Below are positions 33,415 to 42,649 of a stretch of 64,000 bases of DNA, in pieces; position 1 is the first letter of the stretch, and every line of letters begins with the position of its first letter. The DNA comes from Elusimicrobia bacterium HGW-Elusimicrobia-1 (GTDB lineage Bacteria; Elusimicrobiota; Endomicrobiia; PHAN01): contig PHAN01000001.1 of the NCBI GenBank assembly GCA_002841695.1, forward strand, positions 124,001 through 188,000, written 5' to 3'. The notes under the pieces are model-generated. The model made no database searches and was not told the DNA's origin. It saw only the letters and a list, made by a program, of their open reading frames with translations. Position numbers and translations under genes: made by a program.

Positions 33415-34790
33415 CCAATAAACTCTCGTCTCTCGATCCCGCCGTTATAAACAAATACGGCGTTTACGCGTTCGACTATATCGAGTATCCGCACAAGAGT
33501 TTCTGGTCGAATGATTTCGGCGACGCGGCTTTTCGCGGCGCTCTGGTCGAAAGCTTCCCGCGCGGAGGCGGCGCCTCGACGGCGCTTTACGTCCACATAC
33601 CATTTTGCCCGCAAAAATGTTCTTTCTGCATTTGCCACGCCGATGTCACTTCCGACCACGGTCGCATCCGCAGATACCTTACGGATTCGCTCTATCCGGA
33701 ATTAAAATTGCTTTCGGATTTCATATCGGATTGCGGTCTCGCTCCGGGTATCCGCGAAATCTATGTGGGCGGCGGTTCGCCGACGATGCTGGAAGAAAAA
33801 GATTTCGAGGGGCTGCTGGAGCGCATAAGGCCGCTGGCCCCGCCGGAAAATATCGCGGATTTCAACATAGAAGTCGACCCGCGCCGCGTGCCGCCCGAAA
33901 GAATGAGCTTCTACATATCCAGAGGCGTCAACAGAATGTCGTTCGGCATACAGGATTTCGACCCCGCCGTTCAAAGAGCGGTCAACAGAATCCAGCCGCC
34001 CGGACTTATAGAAAAACTCCTGACGCCCGACGTCAGGGCAAAACTTGAAAGTATTAACTTCGATGTGCTTTGCGGGCTGCCCGGCCAAACGGAAGCCGGC
34101 ATAGTCGTCACGATGAAAAAAGTGGTCGAACTTTCGCCGGACAGAATATCGTTCGCTTTTATGCACTACGCGCCGAAGAACGCGAAACATCAGTTGATGA
34201 TGAAAGTCGAAGATATTCCGGATTTTTTCACAAAGAGAAAACTTTTCGCCGCCGCGATCGAAGTCATTGAGGACGCCGGATACGTTCGCACCGGCTTTGA
34301 GCATTTCGCAAAAGCCCACGACGCCGTGGCTATGGCCGTCGCCGCGGGCCGCGCCACTTATAATTCTCTGGGCGCCACGAGCGGGCGCAGCGCGGATATG
34401 CTGGGCGTGGGACGCCACAGTTACAGCGCCGTCGGCGATTATTATTTTCAAAACGTTTATGAGCAGGAAAAATACGAGTCGGAGTTAAGGTTGTCGAAAT
34501 TTCCCAAGTTCAGAGGATTCCGTCTTAACGCCGACGATAAAATCAGAAGAAACGTAATAAAAAATCTGCGGACATATTTTTATATCGATATCGCCGAGGA
34601 AGAAAAAAATTCGGGCGTTGATTTCGCAAGATACTTCGCAAAGGAACTCGCCGAACTTGGCGGATTCGCTTCGGACGGACTTCTTGAAATGTCTCCGGGC
34701 AGAATTACATTGAGCGAAATCGGCAAATATTTCGCGCCGCAGGTGTGCCGCGTATTCGACAAATACGCCGCCTCCGGCGTCGACAAATAA
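33411..34790 (+). CDS. HemN/HemW-like radical SAM enzyme (4 of 6)
   Basis: The 459-residue protein has no cobalamin domain. The cluster motif is C66-x3-C70-x2-C73 in VHIPFCPQKCSFC, the HemN/HemW signature, followed by YVGGGSPTML and MSFGIQDFDP, both of that family. HemW inserts or carries haem and HemN oxidises coproporphyrinogen; related HemN-like enzymes act as class C methyltransferases or cyclopropanases. Placement among four radical SAM genes in a sugar locus argues against haem metabolism. ATG 33411 gives the ATGA overlap; it ends two bases before the next gene. Confidence 0.83.
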   Translation: MTNKLSSLDPAVINKYGVYAFDYIEYPHKSFWSNDFGDAAFRGALVESFPRGGGASTALYVHIPFCPQKCSFCICHADVTSDHGRIRRYLTDSLYPELKLLSDFISDCGLAPGIREIYVGGGSPTMLEEKDFEGLLERIRPLAPPENIADFNIEVDPRRVPPERMSFYISRGVNRMSFGIQDFDPAVQRAVNRIQPPGLIEKLLTPDVRAKLESINFDVLCGLPGQTEAGIVVTMKKVVELSPDRISFAFMHYAPKNAKHQLMMKVEDIPDFFTKRKLFAAAIEVIEDAGYVRTGFEHFAKAHDAVAMAVAAGRATYNSLGATSGRSADMLGVGRHSYSAVGDYYFQNVYEQEKYESELRLSKFPKFRGFRLNADDKIRRNVIKNLRTYFYIDIAEEEKNSGVDFARYFAKELAELGGFASDGLLEMSPGRITLSEIGKYFAPQVCRVFDKYAASGVDK

Positions 34791-34792
34791 TT

Positions 34793-36736
34793 ATGGCCAA
34801 ATACAAAGTCGCCCTGGCGCAAATCAGCAACAGCTTTTCCGGCCAGAATTATCTGCCCTATTCGGCGGGTATTCTGGCGGCTTACGCCAAAAAATATATT
34901 TCCGACGCCGCTAAGTACGAATTTTCCATACCTCTTTATAAACGAATGCCCGTGGCGCCGGCGGTTGATTCTTTTCGGACGGCAGATCTGGTTTTTTTCA
35001 GCGCGTATACGTGGAACATAAATCTATCCCTTGCCATAGCCGAAAAGCTCAAGTCCGTCCGCAAACAAACTCTTATAGTTTTCGGCGGGCCGGAAGTCCC
35101 CGAGCGCGGGGCGGCGGAATTTCTTAAAAAAAATCCTTTCATCGATCTTCTTGTTTTCGGCGAGGGAGAAAGGCCGTTTTTGAAAATACTTGAAACTTAC
35201 CCCGTCATGGACTTCGCCGATGTCCCGTCGACGGGGTATTATTCGGGCGGCCGGTACACCGCGATGCCGAAATGCCCCAGAATAGGCGACCTCGGCGAGA
35301 TACCGTCGCCTTATATTTCCGGAGCTTTCGATGATCTTATGAGGGCAAATCCGTCGGAAAACTGGGTCGCTTTGTGGGAGACCAACAGAGGATGTCCGTT
35401 CTCCTGCTCCTATTGCGTTTGGGGCGCCTACGATCAGAATAAAGTTTATTTCCGCGATATCCGGGAGTTGAAGGAAGAGATGGACTGGTTCTCGAAAAAT
35501 AAAATAGAGTTTATTTTCTGCTGCGACGCCAATTTCGGCATCGCCGCCAGGGACATGGATATTGTCCGGATGGCCGCGGAAAACAAGGAGAAATACGGTT
35601 ATCCGCGGGCGTTTTCCGTGCAGAATACGAAAAACTCCACGACCAGGATTTTCGACATATACCGCGCCATGTCCGGGGCGGGACTCAATAAAGGAGTTTC
35701 ACTGGCGCTGCAGTCGGTTAATCCGGCGACTCTCGAAAGCGTGCGCCGCAAGAATATCTCGACGGAAACTTTTTACGAGCTCCAGACGATATTCAATCGC
35801 GCCGGCATAGAAAGTTTTACCGATGTCATACTGCCGCTGCCTTTGGAAACTTACGACACTTTTTCAAGCGGCGTGGCGGCGATTATCGCCAACGGCCAGC
35901 ACGGCAGGATACAATTCAATAATCTCTCGGTTCTGACCAACTCCGAAATGGACGACCCCGAATACCAAAAAAAATACGGAATCGAAACTGTCGGTGTCAA
36001 GCTGGTCAATATACACGGAAGTATTGTCGACGATGAAATCGCCGAAACGCAAAAACTCGTCATTGCCACGTCGTCCATGCCGCCGCGGGATTGGGCGCGC
36101 GCCAGGGTTTTTGCGTGGATGACGGCTTTTCTGTACTTCAACAAAACCTTGCAGGTTCCGATGGCCGTTCTTAATAACGTCTACGGAACCGGCCATCGCG
36201 AAACAATAGAAAAATTTCTCGCCGTCGGCGGGGAATATCCGATAATATACGCGCTGAAAGAGAAATTTTTCCTGAAAGCCGAAGCCATTCAGAAGGGTGA
36301 ATCTGAATTTTGCGAATCAACCGAGTGGCTCAATATATGGTGGCCCGCCGACGAGTTGGCATTTGTGGAACTTTGCGCCGGCGGTAATTTGGAGGGCTTT
36401 TACGCGGAGGCCGAAGCGCTTCTGGGCGATTTAATGAAATCGCGCGGCGACGCCGGCTTCGAGACGATTTTGGCGGAAAGCGTTCTGCTCAACAAGAATC
36501 TGATAAAAATGCCGTTTAATAAAACCGGCCTGGATTTAAAACTTTCGTACAATGTCCGGGAGATTTACGCCTCGGCGCTCGCCGGCGGAAAGACATCGCC
36601 GCGGAAGGGCGATTTTCGCTGTCGCGTGGACAGAACAAGCGCCGGATGGACTTCGTGGGAGGATTGGTGCCGCGAAGTCGTTTGGTACGGCAACAAAAGA
36701 GGAGCGTACCTTTATTCATGCAAGGACATCGACTGA
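34793..36736 (+). CDS. B12-binding-domain radical SAM enzyme (5 of 6), long form
   Basis: This 647-residue protein is about 180 residues longer than the other radical SAM proteins here. The cobalamin-type domain (about 1-135) contains VFGGPEVPERG and VFGEGERPF; the cluster motif is C201-x3-C205-x2-C208 (NRGCPFSCSYC). An additional C-terminal region of about 200 residues has several Trp residues. The pattern recalls RimO/KamA-unlike B12 radical SAM enzymes that act in secondary metabolism, with tentative resemblance to sugar-modifying members. Start ATG 34793 follows two bases after the previous stop. Confidence 0.85.
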   Translation: MAKYKVALAQISNSFSGQNYLPYSAGILAAYAKKYISDAAKYEFSIPLYKRMPVAPAVDSFRTADLVFFSAYTWNINLSLAIAEKLKSVRKQTLIVFGGPEVPERGAAEFLKKNPFIDLLVFGEGERPFLKILETYPVMDFADVPSTGYYSGGRYTAMPKCPRIGDLGEIPSPYISGAFDDLMRANPSENWVALWETNRGCPFSCSYCVWGAYDQNKVYFRDIRELKEEMDWFSKNKIEFIFCCDANFGIAARDMDIVRMAAENKEKYGYPRAFSVQNTKNSTTRIFDIYRAMSGAGLNKGVSLALQSVNPATLESVRRKNISTETFYELQTIFNRAGIESFTDVILPLPLETYDTFSSGVAAIIANGQHGRIQFNNLSVLTNSEMDDPEYQKKYGIETVGVKLVNIHGSIVDDEIAETQKLVIATSSMPPRDWARARVFAWMTAFLYFNKTLQVPMAVLNNVYGTGHRETIEKFLAVGGEYPIIYALKEKFFLKAEAIQKGESEFCESTEWLNIWWPADELAFVELCAGGNLEGFYAEAEALLGDLMKSRGDAGFETILAESVLLNKNLIKMPFNKTGLDLKLSYNVREIYASALAGGKTSPRKGDFRCRVDRTSAGWTSWEDWCREVVWYGNKRGAYLYSCKDID

Positions 36737-37599
36737 AAAATAAAGTAGCCGTCATAACAGGCGGCGCCGGGGGCATCGGCCGCCTCGTCGCGAAATATTT
36801 CCTCGACGAAGGCGCGTCGGTTGTCGCTGCCGATATAAACCGGCGGGCGCTCGCGGCCGTCGGTAAAGAATTCGCCGGAGCTTACGGGGGAAAGTTCGCC
36901 GCCGTTAAAACCGACGTTACCCGAAAGGCGGATGTCGCGCGTTTGGCCTTCGCTGTCCATAAAAAGTTCGGTCCGGCTGACATACTCGTAAACGCCTCCG
37001 CCGTCCAGAAGCCCATCGGACCCGTAAAAGACACTGACGCGCGCGCGTGGCAATCGACGCTGGTTACCAACGTAATGGGTACCGTCATCTGCTGTAAACA
37101 TTTTTTACCGTCGATGATTTCGCGGCGGAGCGGCAAGATAATCAATTTTTCCGGAGGCGGCGCGACATTCCCGCGGGTGAATTTTTCCGCCTACGCCTGC
37201 TCCAAAGCGGCGATAGTGCGATTTACGGAAATCCTCGCCGAGGAAGTCGGGCCGCACGGCGTAGAAGTCAACGCCGTGTCGCCGGGGCCGGTTTACACCG
37301 GAATGCTCGAAGATATTATCCGCGCGGGAAAAAAATCCGGCGCCTCCGATTTAGCGGCCGCGCTCAATATTAAAAAAATGCGGCGGAAAGACGCGTACTC
37401 GGGCAAATCCTCCGCGTTGTTGTCGGTTTTTCTGGCCTCCGACCGGTCGGACGGCATTACGGGAAAATTAATCAGCGCCGTATGGGACGACTGGAAGAAT
37501 TTGCCGCGGCGTAAGGCCGGACTTGCGAAGTCCGCTCTCTACACTCTGCGCCGCGTCGACGGAGTAAATATAAAAGAGGCCCGCCGCGGCCGACGTTGA
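36718..37599 (+). CDS. Classical SDR oxidoreductase
   Basis: The 293-residue protein has TGGAGGIG (14-21), the tetrad Asn118, Ser145, Tyr159 and Lys163 (YACSK), and PGPVYTGM after it, as in 3-ketoacyl-reductase-like classical SDRs. The complete tetrad indicates an active NAD(P)-dependent alcohol/ketone oxidoreductase, perhaps reducing a keto sugar. It starts inside the 3' end of the preceding gene (19-base overlap), with GGAG at 36701-36704 rather far upstream. A C-terminal extension of about 50 basic residues is longer than usual for the family. Confidence 0.85.
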   Translation: MQGHRLKNKVAVITGGAGGIGRLVAKYFLDEGASVVAADINRRALAAVGKEFAGAYGGKFAAVKTDVTRKADVARLAFAVHKKFGPADILVNASAVQKPIGPVKDTDARAWQSTLVTNVMGTVICCKHFLPSMISRRSGKIINFSGGGATFPRVNFSAYACSKAAIVRFTEILAEEVGPHGVEVNAVSPGPVYTGMLEDIIRAGKKSGASDLAAALNIKKMRRKDAYSGKSSALLSVFLASDRSDGITGKLISAVWDDWKNLPRRKAGLAKSALYTLRRVDGVNIKEARRGRR

Positions 37600-37616
37600 A
37601 CGCGCCGCCGGATATA

Positions 37617-38852
37617 ATGGAAAATCTGAAAGTATTGATTATCGCGCATGTCGCAGGCGGCGGATACGTGCGCACCACCGATAATTTTGTGCGCACGGCC
37701 GGAGGTCTCGGAGCTCTTTTTATTAACCACACCGAAGTTTATCGCGAGCGTGGATTCCGCGGGACAAAAGAGTATATCGAGGGTTTTATCGGGGATAATA
37801 AGGTCAACTGCGTTATATACATGCCCAGCACCTTTGAATTTTATTTCGACGTCGGTTTCTTCGAGCATATCAGAAAAACCTGTTTTACCGTTATGGTTGC
37901 CGGCGAAATAGAGACCGATTACGAGTCGCGCACGGCCTATTACGCCCAGGCGATGGATTTGGTGCTTCTTCCGAACTTCACTTCGGTCGCGGCCCTCGGC
38001 CAGATAGGCGTCGATTCGATGCCGTATTGGGGCTGGTATTCCCCCGATAATTACGCTTCCTCCGCACCTTCGACCAAGACCATCGACGTTTCTTTTCTGG
38101 GGCAGTTAAAGGAAAAACACGGCAGACAGGCCCTGATAAACCACCTGGTTTCTGACGGTATCAAGGTCGAAACATTCGGGCCCGATTCCCCCGGCGGCGT
38201 TATAACGCAAGAGGATAAAATACGGATTTACAAAGAGACAAAAATCAACCTGAATCTCGCCGGTGTAAACAGAAAGACACGGCTTACGGGTTCCCGTGGA
38301 ATACATCGCCGCGCGAAGCAGTTTAAGACAAATCTTTTCGAGGCCGCATTTTGCGGCGGCTTCGTGCTTTCCGAATACGTGCCCGGCACGGAAAATCTTT
38401 TTGAAATAGGAAAGGAAATAGACGTTTTCCGCGATAAGCCGGAATTGTCGCGTAAGGTAAAATATTATCTGTCTCACGACGAAGAAAGGGAAGCTATGGC
38501 CGCAAGCGCGCGCGTTCGCGCCCTGAAAGAAAGAAAATTCAACGTGGCGAACGCGGTGTCAGATTTATTCGAGACCCTCGATGGATTGAGAAAAAAGAAA
38601 AAATACGAGCCGTCCGCGATATATCTGGATCCGGAATTTCTCACCAACTACACGACTTACAGATTATGGCCCATAGCCGGTTTCATAAAGTCCGGCAAGT
38701 GGATGCACGCGCTGGAAGAATTAAAAATTATCGCCGGGCGTCCGATTCTCGACCTTTATCAGATAAGAATATTTTTGATAGAAGAAATACTCGACAAGTT
38801 TCCGGCCGTAAAGACGCTGATGAAAAAAATATTCGAACGTAGCGGAAAATGA
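37617..38852 (+). CDS. CgeB-like glycosyltransferase (first copy)
   Basis: The protein has 411 residues from ATG 37617; a TTG at 37596 overlapping the previous stop would add seven residues. The fold is GT-B-like: an N-terminal Rossmann half (VLIIAHVAGGGYVRTTDNF) and a C-terminal half with VSFLGQLKEKHGRQ, then KTNLFEAAFCGGFVLSEYV and a DKPELSRKVKYYL helix, the pattern of CgeB/glycosyltransferase-1_2 proteins. B. subtilis CgeB contributes to the spore outer glycan layer. A distant paralogue lies downstream at 40713, on the other side of the split transketolase. Donor unknown. Confidence 0.75.
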   Translation: MENLKVLIIAHVAGGGYVRTTDNFVRTAGGLGALFINHTEVYRERGFRGTKEYIEGFIGDNKVNCVIYMPSTFEFYFDVGFFEHIRKTCFTVMVAGEIETDYESRTAYYAQAMDLVLLPNFTSVAALGQIGVDSMPYWGWYSPDNYASSAPSTKTIDVSFLGQLKEKHGRQALINHLVSDGIKVETFGPDSPGGVITQEDKIRIYKETKINLNLAGVNRKTRLTGSRGIHRRAKQFKTNLFEAAFCGGFVLSEYVPGTENLFEIGKEIDVFRDKPELSRKVKYYLSHDEEREAMAASARVRALKERKFNVANAVSDLFETLDGLRKKKKYEPSAIYLDPEFLTNYTTYRLWPIAGFIKSGKWMHALEELKIIAGRPILDLYQIRIFLIEEILDKFPAVKTLMKKIFERSGK

Positions 38853-38929
38853 CGCGCGTTTGCAAATATTTTGCCTCTGTCGGCTGAATCCGCCGACGCC
38901 GGCAAGTTTCCAAAGGAGAAAATTAATTT

Positions 38930-39751
38930 ATGAAATCCGGGCGCAAGTCGTTCTTAGAGAAAAAATCCGCGTGGGTCAGAAGAGAGGTTCTTTCGATTCA
39001 CCGGACGGCCAAGGAGCCCCGCCTGTCATCGTCGCTTTCCTGCGTGGAGATATTCGTCGCGTTGTATTACGGCGGAGTCGTCAAGTATGACCCGTCGGAT
39101 CTGAAGTGGGAAAAACGCGACAGAATGATAGTAAGCAAGGGCCACGGCGGCATACCTCTTTATCCCATATTCGCGGATCTGGGGTTTTTCCACAAGAAAG
39201 AGTTGAAGCAAGTATGCCGCAAGGATGCTCTGCTCGGTTCGATGCCCGATCCCAATATCCCGGGTTTTGAGACGATAAACGGTTCGTTGGGGCACGGTCT
39301 CGGCGTTGCCTGCGGAATGGCATTGGCGCTTAAAAGAACTAAAAACTCCGCGGAAATTTTTGTGCTGCTCGGCGACGGCGAACTCTACGAGGGTTCCGTA
39401 TGGGAGGCAATAATGTTTGCGGCGCACCGCCGTCTCGATAATCTTACCGTCATAGTCGACAATAACAAGGTCTGTATGCTCGGCCGCTGCCGGAATATTT
39501 TGAATTTAGAGCCGCTTGAAAAGAAATTCGAGGTTTTCGGGTGGGATACCGTCTCGGCCGACGGTCACGACGCCTCGCGGCTTGCGGACATCCTGAAAAA
39601 GTTGAAAAAACAAAAAAGGGGCAAACCCAAAATCATCGTGGCCGATACGGTAAAGGGCAAGGGTGTGCCGGTTTTGGAAAGGGACGCGTTGAGCCACATA
39701 AAGACCCTGACGGACGAGCAAGTCGATGCGACCATCAGGGGGATGAAATGA
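38930..39751 (+). CDS. Transketolase-like N-terminal subunit (thiamine-diphosphate binding)
   Basis: The 273-residue N-terminal half of a split transketolase has SKGHGGIPLY, GSLGHGLGVACGMALA, and the cofactor-binding GDGELYEGSVWEA followed by VDNN. Split transketolases use a two-protein PP/PYR arrangement; the partner follows with a four-base overlap. A good AGGAG ribosome site lies before the ATG, after a 77-base gap that has a small hairpin but no promoter I can defend. It could transfer a two-carbon ketol unit to or from a sugar in this glycan pathway, for example to build a longer or branched sugar. Confidence 0.88.
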   Translation: MKSGRKSFLEKKSAWVRREVLSIHRTAKEPRLSSSLSCVEIFVALYYGGVVKYDPSDLKWEKRDRMIVSKGHGGIPLYPIFADLGFFHKKELKQVCRKDALLGSMPDPNIPGFETINGSLGHGLGVACGMALALKRTKNSAEIFVLLGDGELYEGSVWEAIMFAAHRRLDNLTVIVDNNKVCMLGRCRNILNLEPLEKKFEVFGWDTVSADGHDASRLADILKKLKKQKRGKPKIIVADTVKGKGVPVLERDALSHIKTLTDEQVDATIRGMK

Positions 39752-40716
39752 AAATTCGGCACAAGTACATAAGAGACGCTTTCATAGAAACTATTTACCG
39801 CAGAATGAAAAAGGACGGTTCCATTTTTTTTCTGTGCGCCGATTTCGGCTCGCCTGTGCTCGATAAGGTCAGAGCCGAAATGTCCGGCAATTTCATCAAT
39901 GTGGGCATAGCCGAGCAGAATTTAATAAACGTTTCCGTCGGTCTTGCCATGGAAGGGTTCAGCGTATATTCTTACGCCATAGCGCCCTTTCTTACGATGA
40001 GAGCGTATGAACAGATTAGAAACAATATGTCTCTTCTGGCGCAGACCGGTGTCGACGTAAACGTGAATCTTATGGGCGTCGGCGCGGGACTCAGTTACGA
40101 CGTATCCGGCCCGACGCATCATTGCCTCGAAGATATCGCAATAATGCGCGCGCTTCCCAATATAATGGTTTTTTCTCCGTGCGATACGCTTACGGCCGAA
40201 AAGTTCGCGGATTATTCCGTAAGAATCAAAAAACCGAAATACATAAGGATAGACGGCAAGCCGCTTCCGGCGGTATATACCGGCTCTTCCGATATCAAAT
40301 TTGAAGTGGGTTTCAGTGAAATAAAAAAAGGACGCGATATATGCGTGGTATCCACCGGATATATGACGCACAGAGCGCTTGAGGCCGCGGCCGCTCTTGA
40401 GTCCGACGGAATATCCGCCGGCGTGGTCGATGTGTTTATGCTGAAATCTCCCGACGAGGGTATGTTATGCCGCGCCCTGAGAAAATACAGGGCCGTAATC
40501 AGCGTCGAAGAGGGTTTCGCCGGCAAGGGCGGGCTCGACGGTCTGGTATCCGGTGTCATGCGCGCGCGCGGTTTCTGCGCGCCGTTCGACGGAATGGGTT
40601 TCGGCGATTCTTACGTTTTTACCGTCGGCAGCAGAGAATACCTGCACAGGATTTCCGGCCTTGATACGCGGAGCATCGTCCGACGGTCCAAGGCGCTGCT
40701 GAGGCGCAATAAATGA
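39748..40716 (+). CDS. Transketolase-like C-terminal subunit
   Basis: The 322-residue C-terminal half contains the pyrimidine-binding domain with NVGIAEQNLI; Glu56 is the cofactor-activating glutamate, retained here in contrast to the E1-like pair at 21591. A GPTHHCLEDI stretch and a C-terminal domain with SVEEGFAGKGGL follow. The start is the ATG at 39748 that overlaps the previous stop. With the preceding gene it forms a complete enzyme. A housekeeping pentose-phosphate role is possible, but the flanking CgeB-like genes and coupled translation argue for a pathway-specific function. Confidence 0.88.
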   Translation: MKIRHKYIRDAFIETIYRRMKKDGSIFFLCADFGSPVLDKVRAEMSGNFINVGIAEQNLINVSVGLAMEGFSVYSYAIAPFLTMRAYEQIRNNMSLLAQTGVDVNVNLMGVGAGLSYDVSGPTHHCLEDIAIMRALPNIMVFSPCDTLTAEKFADYSVRIKKPKYIRIDGKPLPAVYTGSSDIKFEVGFSEIKKGRDICVVSTGYMTHRALEAAAALESDGISAGVVDVFMLKSPDEGMLCRALRKYRAVISVEEGFAGKGGLDGLVSGVMRARGFCAPFDGMGFGDSYVFTVGSREYLHRISGLDTRSIVRRSKALLRRNK

Positions 40717-41930
40717 AGACCTCGTATTTTAAGGATCAAACCGCGCTTTTTCTTCATACCGACCCGCGAAGCGAATATACCGGGTTTCTTTGCGAGCGCC
40801 TCGGTCCGTTGTTCCGGTCGGCGAGGTCTTTTGATTACGCGGAACACGCCATGAAATCCGGCGTCCCTTCGACTGTCCGTCGCGTAAAGGAATTGTCCGC
40901 CGCCGCCGACGTCATATTTGTTTTTAAGTATCCGACGGATTTTTACCTGCCGCCGGAGTTTTTTGCGGACGTTGAGGCAAAGTCAAAAGTTATATTTTGG
41001 CACGGAGACGATGAAATATATTTTGAGAATTGCCACAGGTACTACGCGCAGACGGCGTCGGCCATGGTGACCAACGATTATTCCGCGGTGTTCGCTTATC
41101 GCAAGCTGGGAATACCGGCGGTTTTTTTTCACGAGGCGCGCGACGAGGCGACGTTCCGTCCGCCGGAAGGCGTTTGCCGGGACATCGACGTAAGTTTCGT
41201 GGGAAATTGTCTTAAGGGCGGCCGCCGCCGCTATTTGGATTTACTGGCCGCGCGCGGAGTGGCTGTGCAGGCCTTCGGCCGCGGCACGGCAAACGGCTAT
41301 TTGGATCAGAAGCAAATGGCGAATATTTTTTCCAGAAGCAGGATTTCTCTGAACTTTACCCGCATCGACGAGCCCGACTGGATTTCCGCCGGCGATCCTC
41401 TTCATTCGAGAATCCGCCAAAGCAAAGGCCGCCCTGTCGAGATAGTCATGGGCGGCGCCCTCTGTCTGTCCGAGCGCGCGCCGTTCCTCGGCGAAATGTT
41501 CGACATCGGCGGCGAAATCGACATATTTGACGACGAGCGTGAACTTGCGGCAAAAGTCGACAAATATCTGGCCGACGAACGGCTGCGCGGCGAAATGGCT
41601 CTTGCGGCTCACCGTCGCGCGCTGAAACACTACACCGCTTCCGAAAGCATCCCCGACGTTTTATGCGAGCTTGAAAAAATATTTGCCGCCGCTCCGGCGC
41701 GCCTGCCCTCTCTCCCGCCCGTATTTTTAAGCGCGGGATTCAAATCCAGAGAAATTAACGGCCTGACGTTTACCGCGCTCGCCCTTCTTTCAAAAGGCAG
41801 ATTCGCAGCCGCGCTCTCGACGGCGCCGTCGCTTTTCCGCCGAGGTCTTTGCGCGTTTGCGGCGGGCGTATGGGGCGGAGTTACACGTTCCCTAAAACTT
41901 GTCGCTTCACGGATCGGGAGCGCGAAATGA
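40713..41930 (+). CDS. CgeB-like glycosyltransferase (second copy)
   Basis: The 405-residue protein has the same layout as the protein encoded at 37617. An N-terminal half contains FVFKYPTDF and IFWHGDDEIYF; then comes DVSFVGNCLKGGRRRYLDLL, and the C-terminal half has GRPVEIVMGGALCLSERAP followed by GEIDIFDDERELAAKVDKYL. These match the CgeB/GT-B glycosyltransferase pattern. The C-terminal 80 residues are hydrophobic to basic and may touch the membrane. It overlaps the transketolase subunit and the guanylyltransferase gene by four bases each. Confidence 0.75.
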   Translation: MKTSYFKDQTALFLHTDPRSEYTGFLCERLGPLFRSARSFDYAEHAMKSGVPSTVRRVKELSAAADVIFVFKYPTDFYLPPEFFADVEAKSKVIFWHGDDEIYFENCHRYYAQTASAMVTNDYSAVFAYRKLGIPAVFFHEARDEATFRPPEGVCRDIDVSFVGNCLKGGRRRYLDLLAARGVAVQAFGRGTANGYLDQKQMANIFSRSRISLNFTRIDEPDWISAGDPLHSRIRQSKGRPVEIVMGGALCLSERAPFLGEMFDIGGEIDIFDDERELAAKVDKYLADERLRGEMALAAHRRALKHYTASESIPDVLCELEKIFAAAPARLPSLPPVFLSAGFKSREINGLTFTALALLSKGRFAAALSTAPSLFRRGLCAFAAGVWGGVTRSLKLVASRIGSAK

Positions 41931-42649
41931 CGGACATAAAGGATATGAGCGCTCTTGTCTTATGCGGCGGTTTGGGAACGCGCCTCAGAGAGGTCGTCAG
42001 CGATGTGCCCAAACCTATGGCTCCCGTCGGAGGAATGCCGTTTTTGGATTTTGTTCTGGACTATCTGGGCGGCTACGGCGTAAAAAAAATAGCGCTGGCC
42101 AGCGGATATAAATCGGAAGTGGTAAGAGATTACTACCGGAAAAATCCGCGGGGTTTCAAAATAGAGTTTTCGGAAGAAATCGAACCGCTCGGCACGGCGG
42201 GGGCCGTCGCGGCCGCCAAAGACAAGATAAAGAGCGACCCGTTTTTCGTCTTAAACGGCGATTCGCTCTGCCGCGCGGATCTTGCCGCGATGCTGGATTT
42301 TCATAACGGCAAACGCGCCGCGGCGACAATAGCGGTGGCTCCGCCGCCCGACGGCGCGGCCGATTACGGCGCCGTGACTCTCGACGCAGACGACCGGGTA
42401 ATCTCTTTTAATGAAAAATCCGCCGCAGGGCTTTCCCCCGGAGTAAACGCGGGCATCTATATTTTCGGCGGAGAAATATTCGGGCTGATTCCGTCCGGGC
42501 GCTCGTCGTCGCTTGAAAAAGAGATTTTTCCCGCGATGAAAAATATTTACGGATTCCGCACGGATGCCGTTCTTGCGGATATAGGGACCAAAGAAAGATT
42601 TCTGGCGGCGCGGAAGAATCTGGCGCCGCGCTATAAACAGGAGAAATGA
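41927..42649 (+). CDS. hddC: HddC-like D-glycero-D-manno-heptose 1-phosphate guanylyltransferase
   Basis: This 240-residue nucleotidyltransferase has the signature LCGGLGTRLREVVSDVPKPMAPV (residues 11-34 region), then metal-binding NGDSLCRADL and a late NAGIYIF. The N-terminal sequence is closest to HddC, which makes GDP-heptose from heptose 1-phosphate and GTP; mannose 1-phosphate guanylyltransferases are the main alternative. It complements the HddA-like kinase at 15402. The ATG at 41927 forms the ATGA overlap; an upstream in-frame ATG at 41849 lies inside the previous gene. Confidence 0.85.
   Translation: MTDIKDMSALVLCGGLGTRLREVVSDVPKPMAPVGGMPFLDFVLDYLGGYGVKKIALASGYKSEVVRDYYRKNPRGFKIEFSEEIEPLGTAGAVAAAKDKIKSDPFFVLNGDSLCRADLAAMLDFHNGKRAAATIAVAPPPDGAADYGAVTLDADDRVISFNEKSAAGLSPGVNAGIYIFGGEIFGLIPSGRSSSLEKEIFPAMKNIYGFRTDAVLADIGTKERFLAARKNLAPRYKQEK

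Noticed and set aside
38879-38897. Hairpin GTCGGC-7-GCCGAC upstream of the split transketolase
   Set aside because: A six-pair stem but no T tract and no promoter nearby. Too weak to call a terminator or attenuator.
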